Assembly: GCA_024640925.1 (NCBI GenBank)
Contig: JAHEEB010000328.1
Coordinates: 1-5,784 of the forward strand
From: Bacteroidota bacterium
GTDB lineage: Bacteria > Bacteroidota > Bacteroidia > Bacteroidales > UBA10428
DNA length: 5,784 nt
Direction: 5' to 3'
Part shown: positions 1 through 5,784 of the stretch, one piece after another
Layout of the letters: each line of letters begins with the position of its first letter
How positions within the stretch are numbered: position 1 is the stretch's first letter
Translations under genes and position numbers: made by a program
The notes under the pieces: generated by a model
The model's input: only the letters and a program-made list of their open reading frames with translations
Told to the model about the DNA's origin: nothing
Database searches by the model: none

Positions 1-1703
1 TTCCGGGGGTGCAGAAACAAGGCGAATCGGGTATGCTCATTGTGCGTGGTGGAGAAAGTTACGAATCGAAAACCTACATCGACGGTTTATTGGTATCATC
101 GCCCTATATCTCAACAATGCCGGATATTCCTTCAAGGGGTCGTTTTTCCCCATTTATTTTCAATGGTGTTATGTTTAGTACAGGAGGATACTCAGCAGAA
201 TACGGCCAGGCTCTTTCATCGGTATTGGAGTTGGATACACCCGGGCTCTTTGATGAAGATATTACAAGCGTTTCGCTTATGAATGTTGGTGTTAGTCTTT
301 CTCATACTAAAGTTTATAACCGCTCATCCTATAGTCTCGAAGCCGGATACAATAATCTTTATGCCTATTACCTGCTTGCCCGGCACGAGCTCGATTGGAT
401 TAAAATTCCGGAAAGTGGAAATCTAAGTTTCTATCACCGCCAATTGGTAGGTAAAACCGGACTTTTAAAAACCAATATTAGTCTAAGCCGGTTGTTCAGT
501 AAATTGAATTATAAAAACGGCATCAATTCTGTGAAGAAAATAGGGATGCATAACACAAATATCTTACTGAAAACAAGTTATACTACCGAGCTAAGTAAAA
601 AATGGTCGTTAAAAACAGGATTGGCTTACAATTCCAATCTTGACAATAAGGATATTAATGAAGATGAGCTGGTAGAAAACCTTGGATCGGTTCATGTTCG
701 TATTGGACTGAAGAATTACCTGAACAAAAAGATAACCCTGAAAATGGGCACTGATATGTATAAACAGGACTATAGTTACCAGTACAGGGTAGATTCGATC
801 AACTACAAGTATAAATCGGGAGCCGATGATATTATTCTTTCTGTTTTTACTGAAGGGGATGTGAAATTGAATAGCAGATATGCCTTAAGAGCAGGCTACA
901 GAAGCGAATACTCAACACTTACCCGCGAATTAAATGCAGCTCCGCGACTTTCATTCTCCATAAAACCAGGAAAGAAAAGCCAGATATCGCTGGCATGTGG
1001 CATCTTTTACCAACAACCTCAACATACTTATCTGCAATACACTAATGATTTGAAATTTGAAAAAGCAGTGCATGTTTTGGCAAATTACCAGGTTCAATTC
1101 GAAAAAAGGTATTTCAGGGTAGAAGCATACGATAAGAAATATTCCGATATGATTACCTATCAGCTGGTATCGGACAATGAGTATACTTTATTGTCAAATA
1201 ATGGAAAGGGGTATGCCCGGGGAATTGATTTCTTCTGGAAGGACAACAAAACCATCCATTACCTCGATTATTGGATCTCCTATTCGTATATCAACAGCAA
1301 GCGGAAATACAAAGATTATCCAAAACAGGTCACTCCTGAATTCATTTCCAGTCACAATGTGTCGATTGTTTTAAAATACTGGATAAACAAAATTCATACG
1401 CAGGCTTGTCTTACATATAACTATTCCTATGGCCGCCCTTACAATAATCCATTTGATGATGATTTTATGGCTGGCCGGACACCCTCCATTCATGATTTAA
1501 GCGGAAATCTAAGCTATATAACCAACTTGTTCGGATATTTTACAATAGTGCATCTCTCGGTGAGCAATATCCTGGGACTTAAGAATATTTATTCCTATCG
1601 TTATTCTCAAACGCCTGATGAATATGGAGTACACAGCGCCACACCCGTATGTTCGCCAATACAAAGAACCATAATAATCGGGGCTTTTATTTCAATAAAA
1701 TAA
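1..1703 (+). CDS. TonB-dependent outer-membrane receptor, 5'-truncated by window edge
   Basis: The reading frame is open from the left edge (first full codon at 3, reading PGVQKQGESG) to TAA at 1701-1703, so the gene starts outside the window and the GTG at 9 is not a real start. The visible N-terminal part is the end of a TonB-dependent receptor plug domain: LIVRGG near 36-53, YIDGLLV near 75-95, and GGYSAEYGQALSSVLEL near 183-233. The rest, about 480 residues, is rich in alternating aromatic and polar residues as expected for a 22-strand outer-membrane barrel, ending in QRTIIIGAFISIK. The missing part should hold the signal peptide, probably a carboxypeptidase-regulatory-like domain, and the start of the plug. 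Such receptors import siderophores, cobalamin, glycans or peptides with TonB/ExbBD energy; nothing visible fixes the substrate. No SusD-like partner follows it; instead a small exported protein and a two-component system do. No frameshift or internal stop is seen. Confidence 0.93.
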   Translation, partial: PGVQKQGESGMLIVRGGESYESKTYIDGLLVSSPYISTMPDIPSRGRFSPFIFNGVMFSTGGYSAEYGQALSSVLELDTPGLFDEDITSVSLMNVGVSLSHTKVYNRSSYSLEAGYNNLYAYYLLARHELDWIKIPESGNLSFYHRQLVGKTGLLKTNISLSRLFSKLNYKNGINSVKKIGMHNTNILLKTSYTTELSKKWSLKTGLAYNSNLDNKDINEDELVENLGSVHVRIGLKNYLNKKITLKMGTDMYKQDYSYQYRVDSINYKYKSGADDIILSVFTEGDVKLNSRYALRAGYRSEYSTLTRELNAAPRLSFSIKPGKKSQISLACGIFYQQPQHTYLQYTNDLKFEKAVHVLANYQVQFEKRYFRVEAYDKKYSDMITYQLVSDNEYTLLSNNGKGYARGIDFFWKDNKTIHYLDYWISYSYINSKRKYKDYPKQVTPEFISSHNVSIVLKYWINKIHTQACLTYNYSYGRPYNNPFDDDFMAGRTPSIHDLSGNLSYITNLFGYFTIVHLSVSNILGLKNIYSYRYSQTPDEYGVHSATPVCSPIQRTIIIGAFISIK

Positions 1704-1738
1704 AACATTGTTCAATCTAAATTATAAAATTAAAATCA

Positions 1739-2380
1739 ATGAAAACAATTTATTCTATTATTATCCTGCTTGCAGCTGTTCCTTGTTTATCAGGACAAAC
1801 TGAGTTTGAAAAAGCCATGATGAAAAATTTACAGGCCATGGATACTAGCAAAAGCGAACAGCAGATGAAAGATCTGGCCGCGAAATTCGATCGAATGGCT
1901 GTAGCTGAACCCACACAATGGCTACCAAGATACTATTCCTCGTTGGTTTATACTATTCTGTCATTTCAAACAAATGATGCTGTAGTTAAGCAGTCGTATA
2001 TCGATTATGCACAAAAGCAGATCGACGAAGCCATGAAAATTGCCCCACAGGAATCGGAAATCCTCACCCTTCAAGGTATGATTTATCAGTCAATTATTAC
2101 TTTGGATCCGATGAAAAATGGGCAAATCTATTCGGGAAAAGCAGCCGGTTCGTTTCAAATGGCTTCTCAGCTGAATCCTGGAAACCCACGACCAGTATAT
2201 ATGCAAGCCATATCAATTATGTATACACCCGAAGAATATGGTGGGGGCAAAAAAGTTGCATACCCATTATTCGTGAAAGCGATGGAATTATTTGGCTTGT
2301 TTTTACCAGCTGGTGATATCTATCCTAAGTGGGGAAAGGAAGATTGCGAAAAAAACCTTGAAATGTGCAAAGAAAATTAG
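1739..2380 (+). CDS. Small exported TPR-like protein of unknown function
   Basis: A 213-residue protein starting 35 nt after the receptor stop, so probably co-transcribed. Residues 1-19 form a Sec signal peptide: MK, a hydrophobic stretch IYSIIILLAAV, then CLSG before Q20. C16 is preceded by proline and does not fit a lipobox, so a soluble periplasmic protein is more likely than a lipoprotein. The mature part looks all-helical with TPR-like pairs: YAQKQIDEAMKIAPQESEIL (90-109) and AAGSFQMASQLNPGNPRPVY (135-154), each with the helix-then-P/NP turn typical of TPRs. Two motifs stand out: EPTQWLPRYY (57-66) and TPEEYGGGKK (163-172), the latter followed by a third helical repeat, AYPLFVKAMELF. I believe these mark a family of small TPR proteins common in Bacteroidota, with no function known to me. 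The upstream region (AAATTAAAATCA) has no Shine-Dalgarno sequence, common in this phylum. A scaffold or chaperone role for envelope proteins is only a guess. Confidence 0.85.
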   Translation: MKTIYSIIILLAAVPCLSGQTEFEKAMMKNLQAMDTSKSEQQMKDLAAKFDRMAVAEPTQWLPRYYSSLVYTILSFQTNDAVVKQSYIDYAQKQIDEAMKIAPQESEILTLQGMIYQSIITLDPMKNGQIYSGKAAGSFQMASQLNPGNPRPVYMQAISIMYTPEEYGGGKKVAYPLFVKAMELFGLFLPAGDIYPKWGKEDCEKNLEMCKEN

Positions 2381-2385
2381 TCATC

Positions 2386-2439
2386 GGAATGTGGAAATGA
2401 AGAAACAATCTTTAATTTGTTTTTTCATTTCCACATTCT
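2386..2439 (+). repeat. 23-bp inverted repeat forming a long intergenic hairpin
   Basis: The left arm (2386-2408) and right arm (2417-2439) pair over 23 bp without a bulge, with an 8-nt loop TCTTTAAT (2409-2416). The only non-Watson-Crick pairs are two G-U wobbles (2402/2423 and 2386/2439). It begins 5 nt after the stop of the small TPR-like gene and ends 13 nt before the kinase Shine-Dalgarno. It is not a classical intrinsic terminator: the stem is AT-rich, and the RNA after it (CTTAAATATTATA) has no U run. It could be a partial terminator or attenuator, an RNase-processing or mRNA-stabilising element, or a protein-binding dyad. No second copy is visible in the window. Confidence 0.8.
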
Positions 2440-2452
2440 TAAATATTATACT

Positions 2453-2458
2453 GGGAGG
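2453..2458 (+). promoter_or_regulatory. Strong Shine-Dalgarno GGGAGG that sets the kinase start
   Basis: GGGAGG lies 6 nt before the ATG at 2465. It is the only clear Shine-Dalgarno in the window and decides the kinase start. The alternative in-frame TTG at 2417 lies inside the right arm of the hairpin and would add 16 residues (FFHFHILKYY...) that do not resemble a signal or a domain. Confidence 0.8.
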
Positions 2459-2464
2459 CAATCT

Positions 2465-3499
2465 ATGAGACACAGAAAATACACCTTTAAATCGGTTTTA
2501 TTCGTTTTGTTTTTACTTACTTTAATTTCAACGTTGGTCACCTACTTTTTTGTTGGTAATGAGTTGTTTTCATCGTTCCCAAAATATATCGACGGAATAA
2601 TATATGGTTTTTTAGTAGGATTGACTTTTTGGCTTGGTAACTTTAGAATTGGAAAATTTGTTGGCACAAAAGTTAATTGGAAAAAAGATCCTAAAAAGGC
2701 AAACCTGATTTCCTTATTCAGCTTTCTTTTATTTGGAATGGTTGCCAGTGTTGCTGTTCCTTATTTATTTTATGGCGTTTTTCATAAACATAACCAGCAC
2801 CTTGCCCAAGTAGTTGTAAATAATGGGTTCATTAATCTGTGTGTCGATTTTATTTTTGTTTCAATATACTATTCTAAATATCTGGTAGATTATTATGCAA
2901 AATCGTTACAGAACGAACAGGAATTGAAACGAGAAAACCTGATTGCCAAATATGAAGCGCTTAAAAACCAGGTGAACCCTCATTTTTTATTCAACAGTTT
3001 GAACACATTGAGCGGTGTTGTGGAGCAAAATCCGGCAAAAGCAGTTGATTTTATCAAGAAACTCTCTGATATCTATCGATATGTATTGGAACAGCAAGAT
3101 AAAGAGCTGGTCAATTTAGATGAGGAAATGAAATTTGTTAACGATTTTTTTCACCTTGCTCAGATAAGGCATGGTAATGCACTTTCTATGGTTGTTGCAT
3201 TAACCGACAGAATTATTTATCTTGTACCACTGGGGTTACAGATACTTGTTGAAAATGCCATCAAACACAATGTAATAAGTGATGATATGCCGCTTCGGAT
3301 TGAAATTGGAATAACTGAAGAATATCTCTATGTGAAAAATAATATTCAAAAAAAGAACGTAATCAGGAAAAATGGCACCATGGGATTGGAAAACCTAAAA
3401 AACAGATATACGATTCTTTCGGAAAAACCCGTTGAAATTATTGAAACAGATAGTGAATTTATAGTTAAATTGCCAATAATAGAAAACATCCGGTCATGA
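2465..3499 (+). CDS. LytS/YehU-type sensor histidine kinase, four predicted TM helices
   Basis: 344 residues from the ATG at 2465. The N-terminal half is membrane: helices at about 10-30, 42-60, 80-105 and 119-138, with a Lys/Arg-rich loop at 61-79 placing the N terminus and that loop in the cytoplasm. The two outside loops are short, so there is no large periplasmic sensor domain; the second one holds FHKHNQHL (H107, H109, H112). A short coiled coil (about 140-168, KSLQNEQELKRENLIAKYEA) leads into the His_kinase family box NQVNPHFLFNSLN (168-180), with H173 the expected phosphorylated histidine. The ATPase part shows the N-box LVENAIKHN (261-269, N264) and a glycine box NGTMGLENLKNRY (303-315). 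The usual DxGxG motif is replaced by VKNNIQKKN (290-298), which I think is common among Bacteroidota members of this family and does not by itself mean loss of activity. It should phosphorylate the response regulator encoded by the next gene, whose ATG overlaps its stop codon. The signal is unknown. Confidence 0.93.
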   Translation: MRHRKYTFKSVLFVLFLLTLISTLVTYFFVGNELFSSFPKYIDGIIYGFLVGLTFWLGNFRIGKFVGTKVNWKKDPKKANLISLFSFLLFGMVASVAVPYLFYGVFHKHNQHLAQVVVNNGFINLCVDFIFVSIYYSKYLVDYYAKSLQNEQELKRENLIAKYEALKNQVNPHFLFNSLNTLSGVVEQNPAKAVDFIKKLSDIYRYVLEQQDKELVNLDEEMKFVNDFFHLAQIRHGNALSMVVALTDRIIYLVPLGLQILVENAIKHNVISDDMPLRIEIGITEEYLYVKNNIQKKNVIRKNGTMGLENLKNRYTILSEKPVEIIETDSEFIVKLPIIENIRS

Positions 3500-4248
3500 A
3501 ATGCCTTGTAATAGAAGATGAGAAGGTAGCTGCCGAAAGATTGTGCAACCTGATAAGACAATGCGAAAGTTCCATGGAAATACTGGATGTAATTCAATCT
3601 ATTAAAAAATCTGTAGCCTGGTTTAACTCCAATCCCCCACCCGATCTAGTATTTATGGATATACAACTTGCCGATGGATTAAGCTTTGAAATTTTCGAAC
3701 AGGCTATAATAACTTCTCCAGTGATTTTTATTACCGCCTATGACGAGTACGCCCTTAAAGCATTTAAACACAACGGCATCGATTATATTCTTAAACCTTT
3801 GGATGCTTCCGAACTGGCAAAGTCAATCGAAAAATTTCATAAACAACATACCCCGGTTGTATATCCTGCACAAGTTTTCGAAAGTATCATGCATTCTTTA
3901 ACAAAAAATTATAAATCGAAGTTTGTAATAAAGGTTGGTGAACATATTAAAATATTTCCAATGGAAGAAGTGATGTGTTTTTATAGCATGGAAAAGTCGA
4001 CATTTCTCCAAAACAAGCTGGGCCGCGATTATGCAATCTCTTATTCTCTCGATCAACTGGAGGAATTATTAGATCCTTCGAAATTCTTTCGAATTAACAG
4101 AAAGTATATCATATCGTTCTCTTCTATTAAAGATATTATAAGCTATTCGAACAGCAGGCTTCTTCTGAAACTGGAAAACAATACGAGTGATGACCTTATT
4201 ATCAGTCGCGAAAGAGTACCGGCATTTAGGGAATGGCTAGAGAAATAA
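3496..4248 (+). CDS. LytTR-family DNA-binding response regulator
   Basis: 250 residues, start ATG overlapping the kinase stop as ATGA (3496-3499), implying translational coupling; no separate Shine-Dalgarno is seen. The receiver domain (about 1-115) is complete: acidic pocket E7/D8/E9, phosphoacceptor D55 in FMDIQLADG, T80 in FITAYDEYA, and K100 in ILKPLD. A linker at about 116-139 leads to a LytTR DNA-binding domain (about 140-248), recognised by FVIKVGEHIKIFPMEEV, a short strand with CFYSMEKSTFL, the YSLDQLEELLDPSKFFRINRK stretch (183-203, with FFRINRKYI diagnostic), and a final strand with LIISRERVPAFREWL. LytTR proteins usually bind pairs of short direct repeats upstream of their targets. 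The promoter of this gene series lies outside the window, so such sites cannot be judged here. By position it is the partner of the kinase, and its targets may include the receptor and small TPR-like genes (inference). Confidence 0.95.
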   Translation: MKCLVIEDEKVAAERLCNLIRQCESSMEILDVIQSIKKSVAWFNSNPPPDLVFMDIQLADGLSFEIFEQAIITSPVIFITAYDEYALKAFKHNGIDYILKPLDASELAKSIEKFHKQHTPVVYPAQVFESIMHSLTKNYKSKFVIKVGEHIKIFPMEEVMCFYSMEKSTFLQNKLGRDYAISYSLDQLEELLDPSKFFRINRKYIISFSSIKDIISYSNSRLLLKLENNTSDDLIISRERVPAFREWLEK

Positions 4249-4354
4249 TGAGGAATGAGGAAGTTTGATGTAATTAAAACGATAATAATTTGTTTTCAAT
4301 TGGTTATCTCATTTTGCGTAAAAAGCGCATACTTTATAGGGTTCAAAAAACACA

Positions 4355-4380
4355 AAAACCCGGATGTTACACCGGGTTTT
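4355..4380. terminator. Bidirectional intrinsic terminator between convergent genes
   Basis: A perfect 9-bp stem, AAAACCCGG (4355-4363) with CCGGGTTTT (4372-4380), encloses an 8-nt loop ATGTTACA. It lies 106 nt after the response-regulator stop and 31 nt after the lipoprotein stop read on the minus strand. On the minus strand the stem is followed by TTTTT, GTG, then TTTTTT, which makes it strong for the lipoprotein gene. On the plus strand the four Ts belong to the stem and then the sequence reads CATTCATCTTT, so it is weaker for the two-component operon. The remainder of the 163-nt gap (4249-4354) is AT-rich and holds only a tandem AATGAGG x2 just after the stop (4247-4260) and a 4-bp TGCG/CGCA dyad (4315-4329). 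Confidence 0.85.
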
Positions 4381-4411
4381 CATTCATCTTTACATCACTA
4401 AAGAATATATA

Positions 4412-5698
4412 TTAGTTGTCATATATTGGAATATGACTTAATTGCTTGATATCTGCCAGATTGGAGTAATCGTACTGGTAAAGCCCGTCAACTCCAATCA
4501 TCAGCAATACGTTGCCGAGCGGGATAACATCAAATGCCTGTACATCGGGATAAACTTTAATCTGATTACTGTCAATAGCAAGAGGATCGAAAGCATTATA
4601 TATCTTTAAGCCTGCATCTCCATCGCAAACAAAGAGAATGGAGTCATCGATGCCTAAACCATAAGGTTCCTGCATTGTGTATTCTTTTATGAGTACCGGA
4701 CTTTCGAGGTTAGAAATATCAATAACATTGAGTTGACTTTCAGCTGCTCCGCATAAATTTCCGCTGCGCAAAGTAACATAAGCAAGATCTCCTGAAACAA
4801 CCACAGGGTCGCAAGCCGAAGCATGCCTGAATTCAGATATAAATTCTGGCAATGCCGGATTTTGAATACTATATACATACATTCCCTGCTGGCCGCCAAT
4901 AAAAAGTTTTTGCTCGTATGGGAATATGGTTTCTATCCGCCAGCTTATGTAAATATCTTTCTCAAAAGTCGGATCGGTTAAATCGGAAATATTAAATAGT
5001 TTCAAGGATGAATTATTAATAGCATAGAGATAATCATCATATATGGTGAACCGGGCCATTGAACCTCCGGTACCTACAGACCCTGTGCCAGTTGTTTCGG
5101 TTTTTGCACCGCTTACAGAAGCTGCATTCATAAAAACATCTTCAGTCCACATAGGATATCTTATGTAATTGTTATTGTCAGATGTTATATCTTCAGTCTT
5201 TTCGGTAACGGTATATCCTGTTATTACTCCATGGCTTTCAATCACAGGTTCGAGAATGGTTCCTGTTTCTATTTCAGGAATAACATAGGGGAAAGCATTG
5301 GTATCGCGGTCAACTTCCTTTATATTATTAATATCGCTGATATCGATAGTTAAAAGGTCGACATAACTGTCGGCATAGAGCAGATTCCCTTTTATGGCCA
5401 TATCAACATTGCCTGGAATTTCGATAAACTTAATAATTTGCGGGTTCGATGGATCGGCGTTATCAATGACATGAATACCTTTTTGGTACTCATTTACAAA
5501 GATGAAATCGTCTTTAAAATAGATTTTACCCGGCTGAATTATTTTTTCTCCCCCGGCAACTTTAAAAGAAGAGCGTAAATCTTCGTAACTCATATAAATA
5601 GGAGTATTAACTTTATAGGTTTCTTTAATTTTGTCGTTACAAGATGCAAAAAGAAAGACTCCTGTAAAAAAAGCGATAAATCTGACTGTGTTTTTCAT
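4412..5698 (-). CDS. LVIVD-repeat beta-propeller lipoprotein
   Basis: 428 residues, ATG at 5698-5696 on the minus strand, TAA at 4414-4412. It begins with a lipoprotein signal: MKNTVRF, a hydrophobic stretch, and FASC with C20 as the lipidated cysteine, so it should be anchored in the envelope, probably the outer membrane. The rest reads as LVIVD-type repeats, each about 30 residues with a strand, a short loop, an L/V-x-V/I-x-D/N-I/A strand, and an SDP or SNLESP turn. I count seven: about 65-93 (GIHVIDNADPSNP), 105-130 (LLTIDISDINN), 222-250 (LKLFNISDLTDP), 264-289 (MYVYSIQNPALP), 305-340 (LNVIDISNLESP), 354-382 (LKIYNAFDP) and 397-423 (LYQYDYSNLAD). Seven fits one closed propeller. Between repeats 2 and 3 is an insert of about 90 residues (131-221) with a Gly/Thr-rich stretch at 201-213. 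No catalytic motif is seen; the function of the family is not established. It is convergent to the two-component operon and has its own upstream region, so a link to those genes is unproven. Confidence 0.9.
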   Translation of the reverse strand: MKNTVRFIAFFTGVFLFASCNDKIKETYKVNTPIYMSYEDLRSSFKVAGGEKIIQPGKIYFKDDFIFVNEYQKGIHVIDNADPSNPQIIKFIEIPGNVDMAIKGNLLYADSYVDLLTIDISDINNIKEVDRDTNAFPYVIPEIETGTILEPVIESHGVITGYTVTEKTEDITSDNNNYIRYPMWTEDVFMNAASVSGAKTETTGTGSVGTGGSMARFTIYDDYLYAINNSSLKLFNISDLTDPTFEKDIYISWRIETIFPYEQKLFIGGQQGMYVYSIQNPALPEFISEFRHASACDPVVVSGDLAYVTLRSGNLCGAAESQLNVIDISNLESPVLIKEYTMQEPYGLGIDDSILFVCDGDAGLKIYNAFDPLAIDSNQIKVYPDVQAFDVIPLGNVLLMIGVDGLYQYDYSNLADIKQLSHIPIYDN

Positions 5699-5741
5699 TT
5701 TAGGTTCAAGTTTAAATACAGTATACAGATGTTGCTGGTTT

Positions 5742-5784
5742 AAAAAAAGTTGCGCAGAAAATATTTATTTTTTTTACGCAACCT
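5742..5784 (-). terminator. Probable minus-strand terminator at right edge (possible operator dyad)
   Basis: Read on the minus strand, AGGTTGCG (5784-5777) pairs with CGCAACTT (5754-5747), including one G-U pair, and the pairing continues imperfectly inward through A/T pairs nearly to a tiny loop at 5765-5766. The core GTTGCG/CGCAAC arm is followed at once by seven Ts (5748-5742 on the minus strand). That is the form of an intrinsic terminator for a minus-strand gene lying to the right of the window. It would isolate the lipoprotein gene, whose own promoter should then fall in 5699-5741. The stem is AT-rich apart from its base, so an operator-type dyad is the alternative. Confidence 0.5.

Noticed and set aside
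1177..1374. A 65-codon frame inside the receptor gene on the same strand
   Set aside because: It overlaps the receptor coding region completely in another frame, has no recognisable domain or start context, and is a shadow.
2417..2464. Upstream in-frame TTG start giving a 360-residue kinase
   Set aside because: The TTG lies inside the hairpin arm without a Shine-Dalgarno, while ATG 2465 has GGGAGG at 6 nt spacing and begins with a typical positively charged stretch before the first TM helix.
3346..3597. An 83-codon minus-strand frame across the kinase/regulator junction
   Set aside because: It is antisense to two well-supported genes and its translation shows no family features.
4247..4260. 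Tandem AATGAGG AATGAGG after the response-regulator stop
   Set aside because: Two copies of 7 bases are too short to suggest a repeat array or a regulatory site, and no open frame follows.
4418..4437. 7-bp inverted repeat GTCATAT/ATATGAC with a 6-nt loop
   Set aside because: It lies at the 3' end of the lipoprotein coding region, is short and AT-rich, and a better terminator lies just beyond it.
5707..5714. TAAACTTG on the minus strand as a Bacteroidota -7 box (TAnnTTTG) for the lipoprotein gene
   Set aside because: It has one mismatch, no -33 TTTG-like partner at the right distance, and lies only 8 nt before the ATG, so support is too weak.
5731..5754. GTTGC direct repeat (5731 and 5749) as a possible LytTR binding site
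   Set aside because: Only five bases match, the spacing is not typical, and the second copy is better explained as part of the terminator-like dyad.

Overview
The window looks like a chromosomal segment of a Bacteroidota bacterium. The evidence is an outer-membrane TonB-dependent receptor with the plug signatures usual in that phylum, a LytS/LytR-type two-component pair, an LVIVD-repeat surface lipoprotein, AT-rich DNA, and mostly weak Shine-Dalgarno sites. A marine or anaerobic Bacteroidales/Marinilabiliales-type host is a guess from overall style only.

Layout. On the + strand there are four genes in series: (1) the 3' two-thirds or so of a TonB-dependent receptor gene, cut by the left edge; (2) after 35 nt, a small secreted TPR-like protein; (3) after 84 nt that hold a long 23-bp hairpin and a strong ribosome binding site, a four-TM sensor histidine kinase of the His_kinase (LytS/YehU) family; (4) overlapping by 4 nt (ATGA), its LytTR-type response regulator. 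A 163-nt intergenic region with a symmetric intrinsic terminator separates this from (5), a convergent minus-strand gene for an LVIVD-repeat beta-propeller lipoprotein. Its 86-nt upstream region ends at the right edge in a dyad followed by seven Ts on the minus strand, which looks like the terminator of a further minus-strand gene outside the window.

How the genes may work together (inference): the receptor would import a ligand across the outer membrane, the small exported protein would act in the periplasm or at the membrane, and the kinase/regulator pair would couple an envelope signal to transcription, plausibly of this same locus. The hairpin between the transport genes and the regulatory pair could set their relative expression. 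The convergent lipoprotein is a separate transcription unit and need not be functionally linked.

No intergenic stretch exceeds 300 bases. I saw no tRNA, rRNA, CRISPR array, insertion sequence or attachment site. All protein families here are known types; the unusual points are the hairpin, the receptor/TPR-protein/two-component grouping, and details of the kinase. I do not see convincing evidence for a wholly new system.
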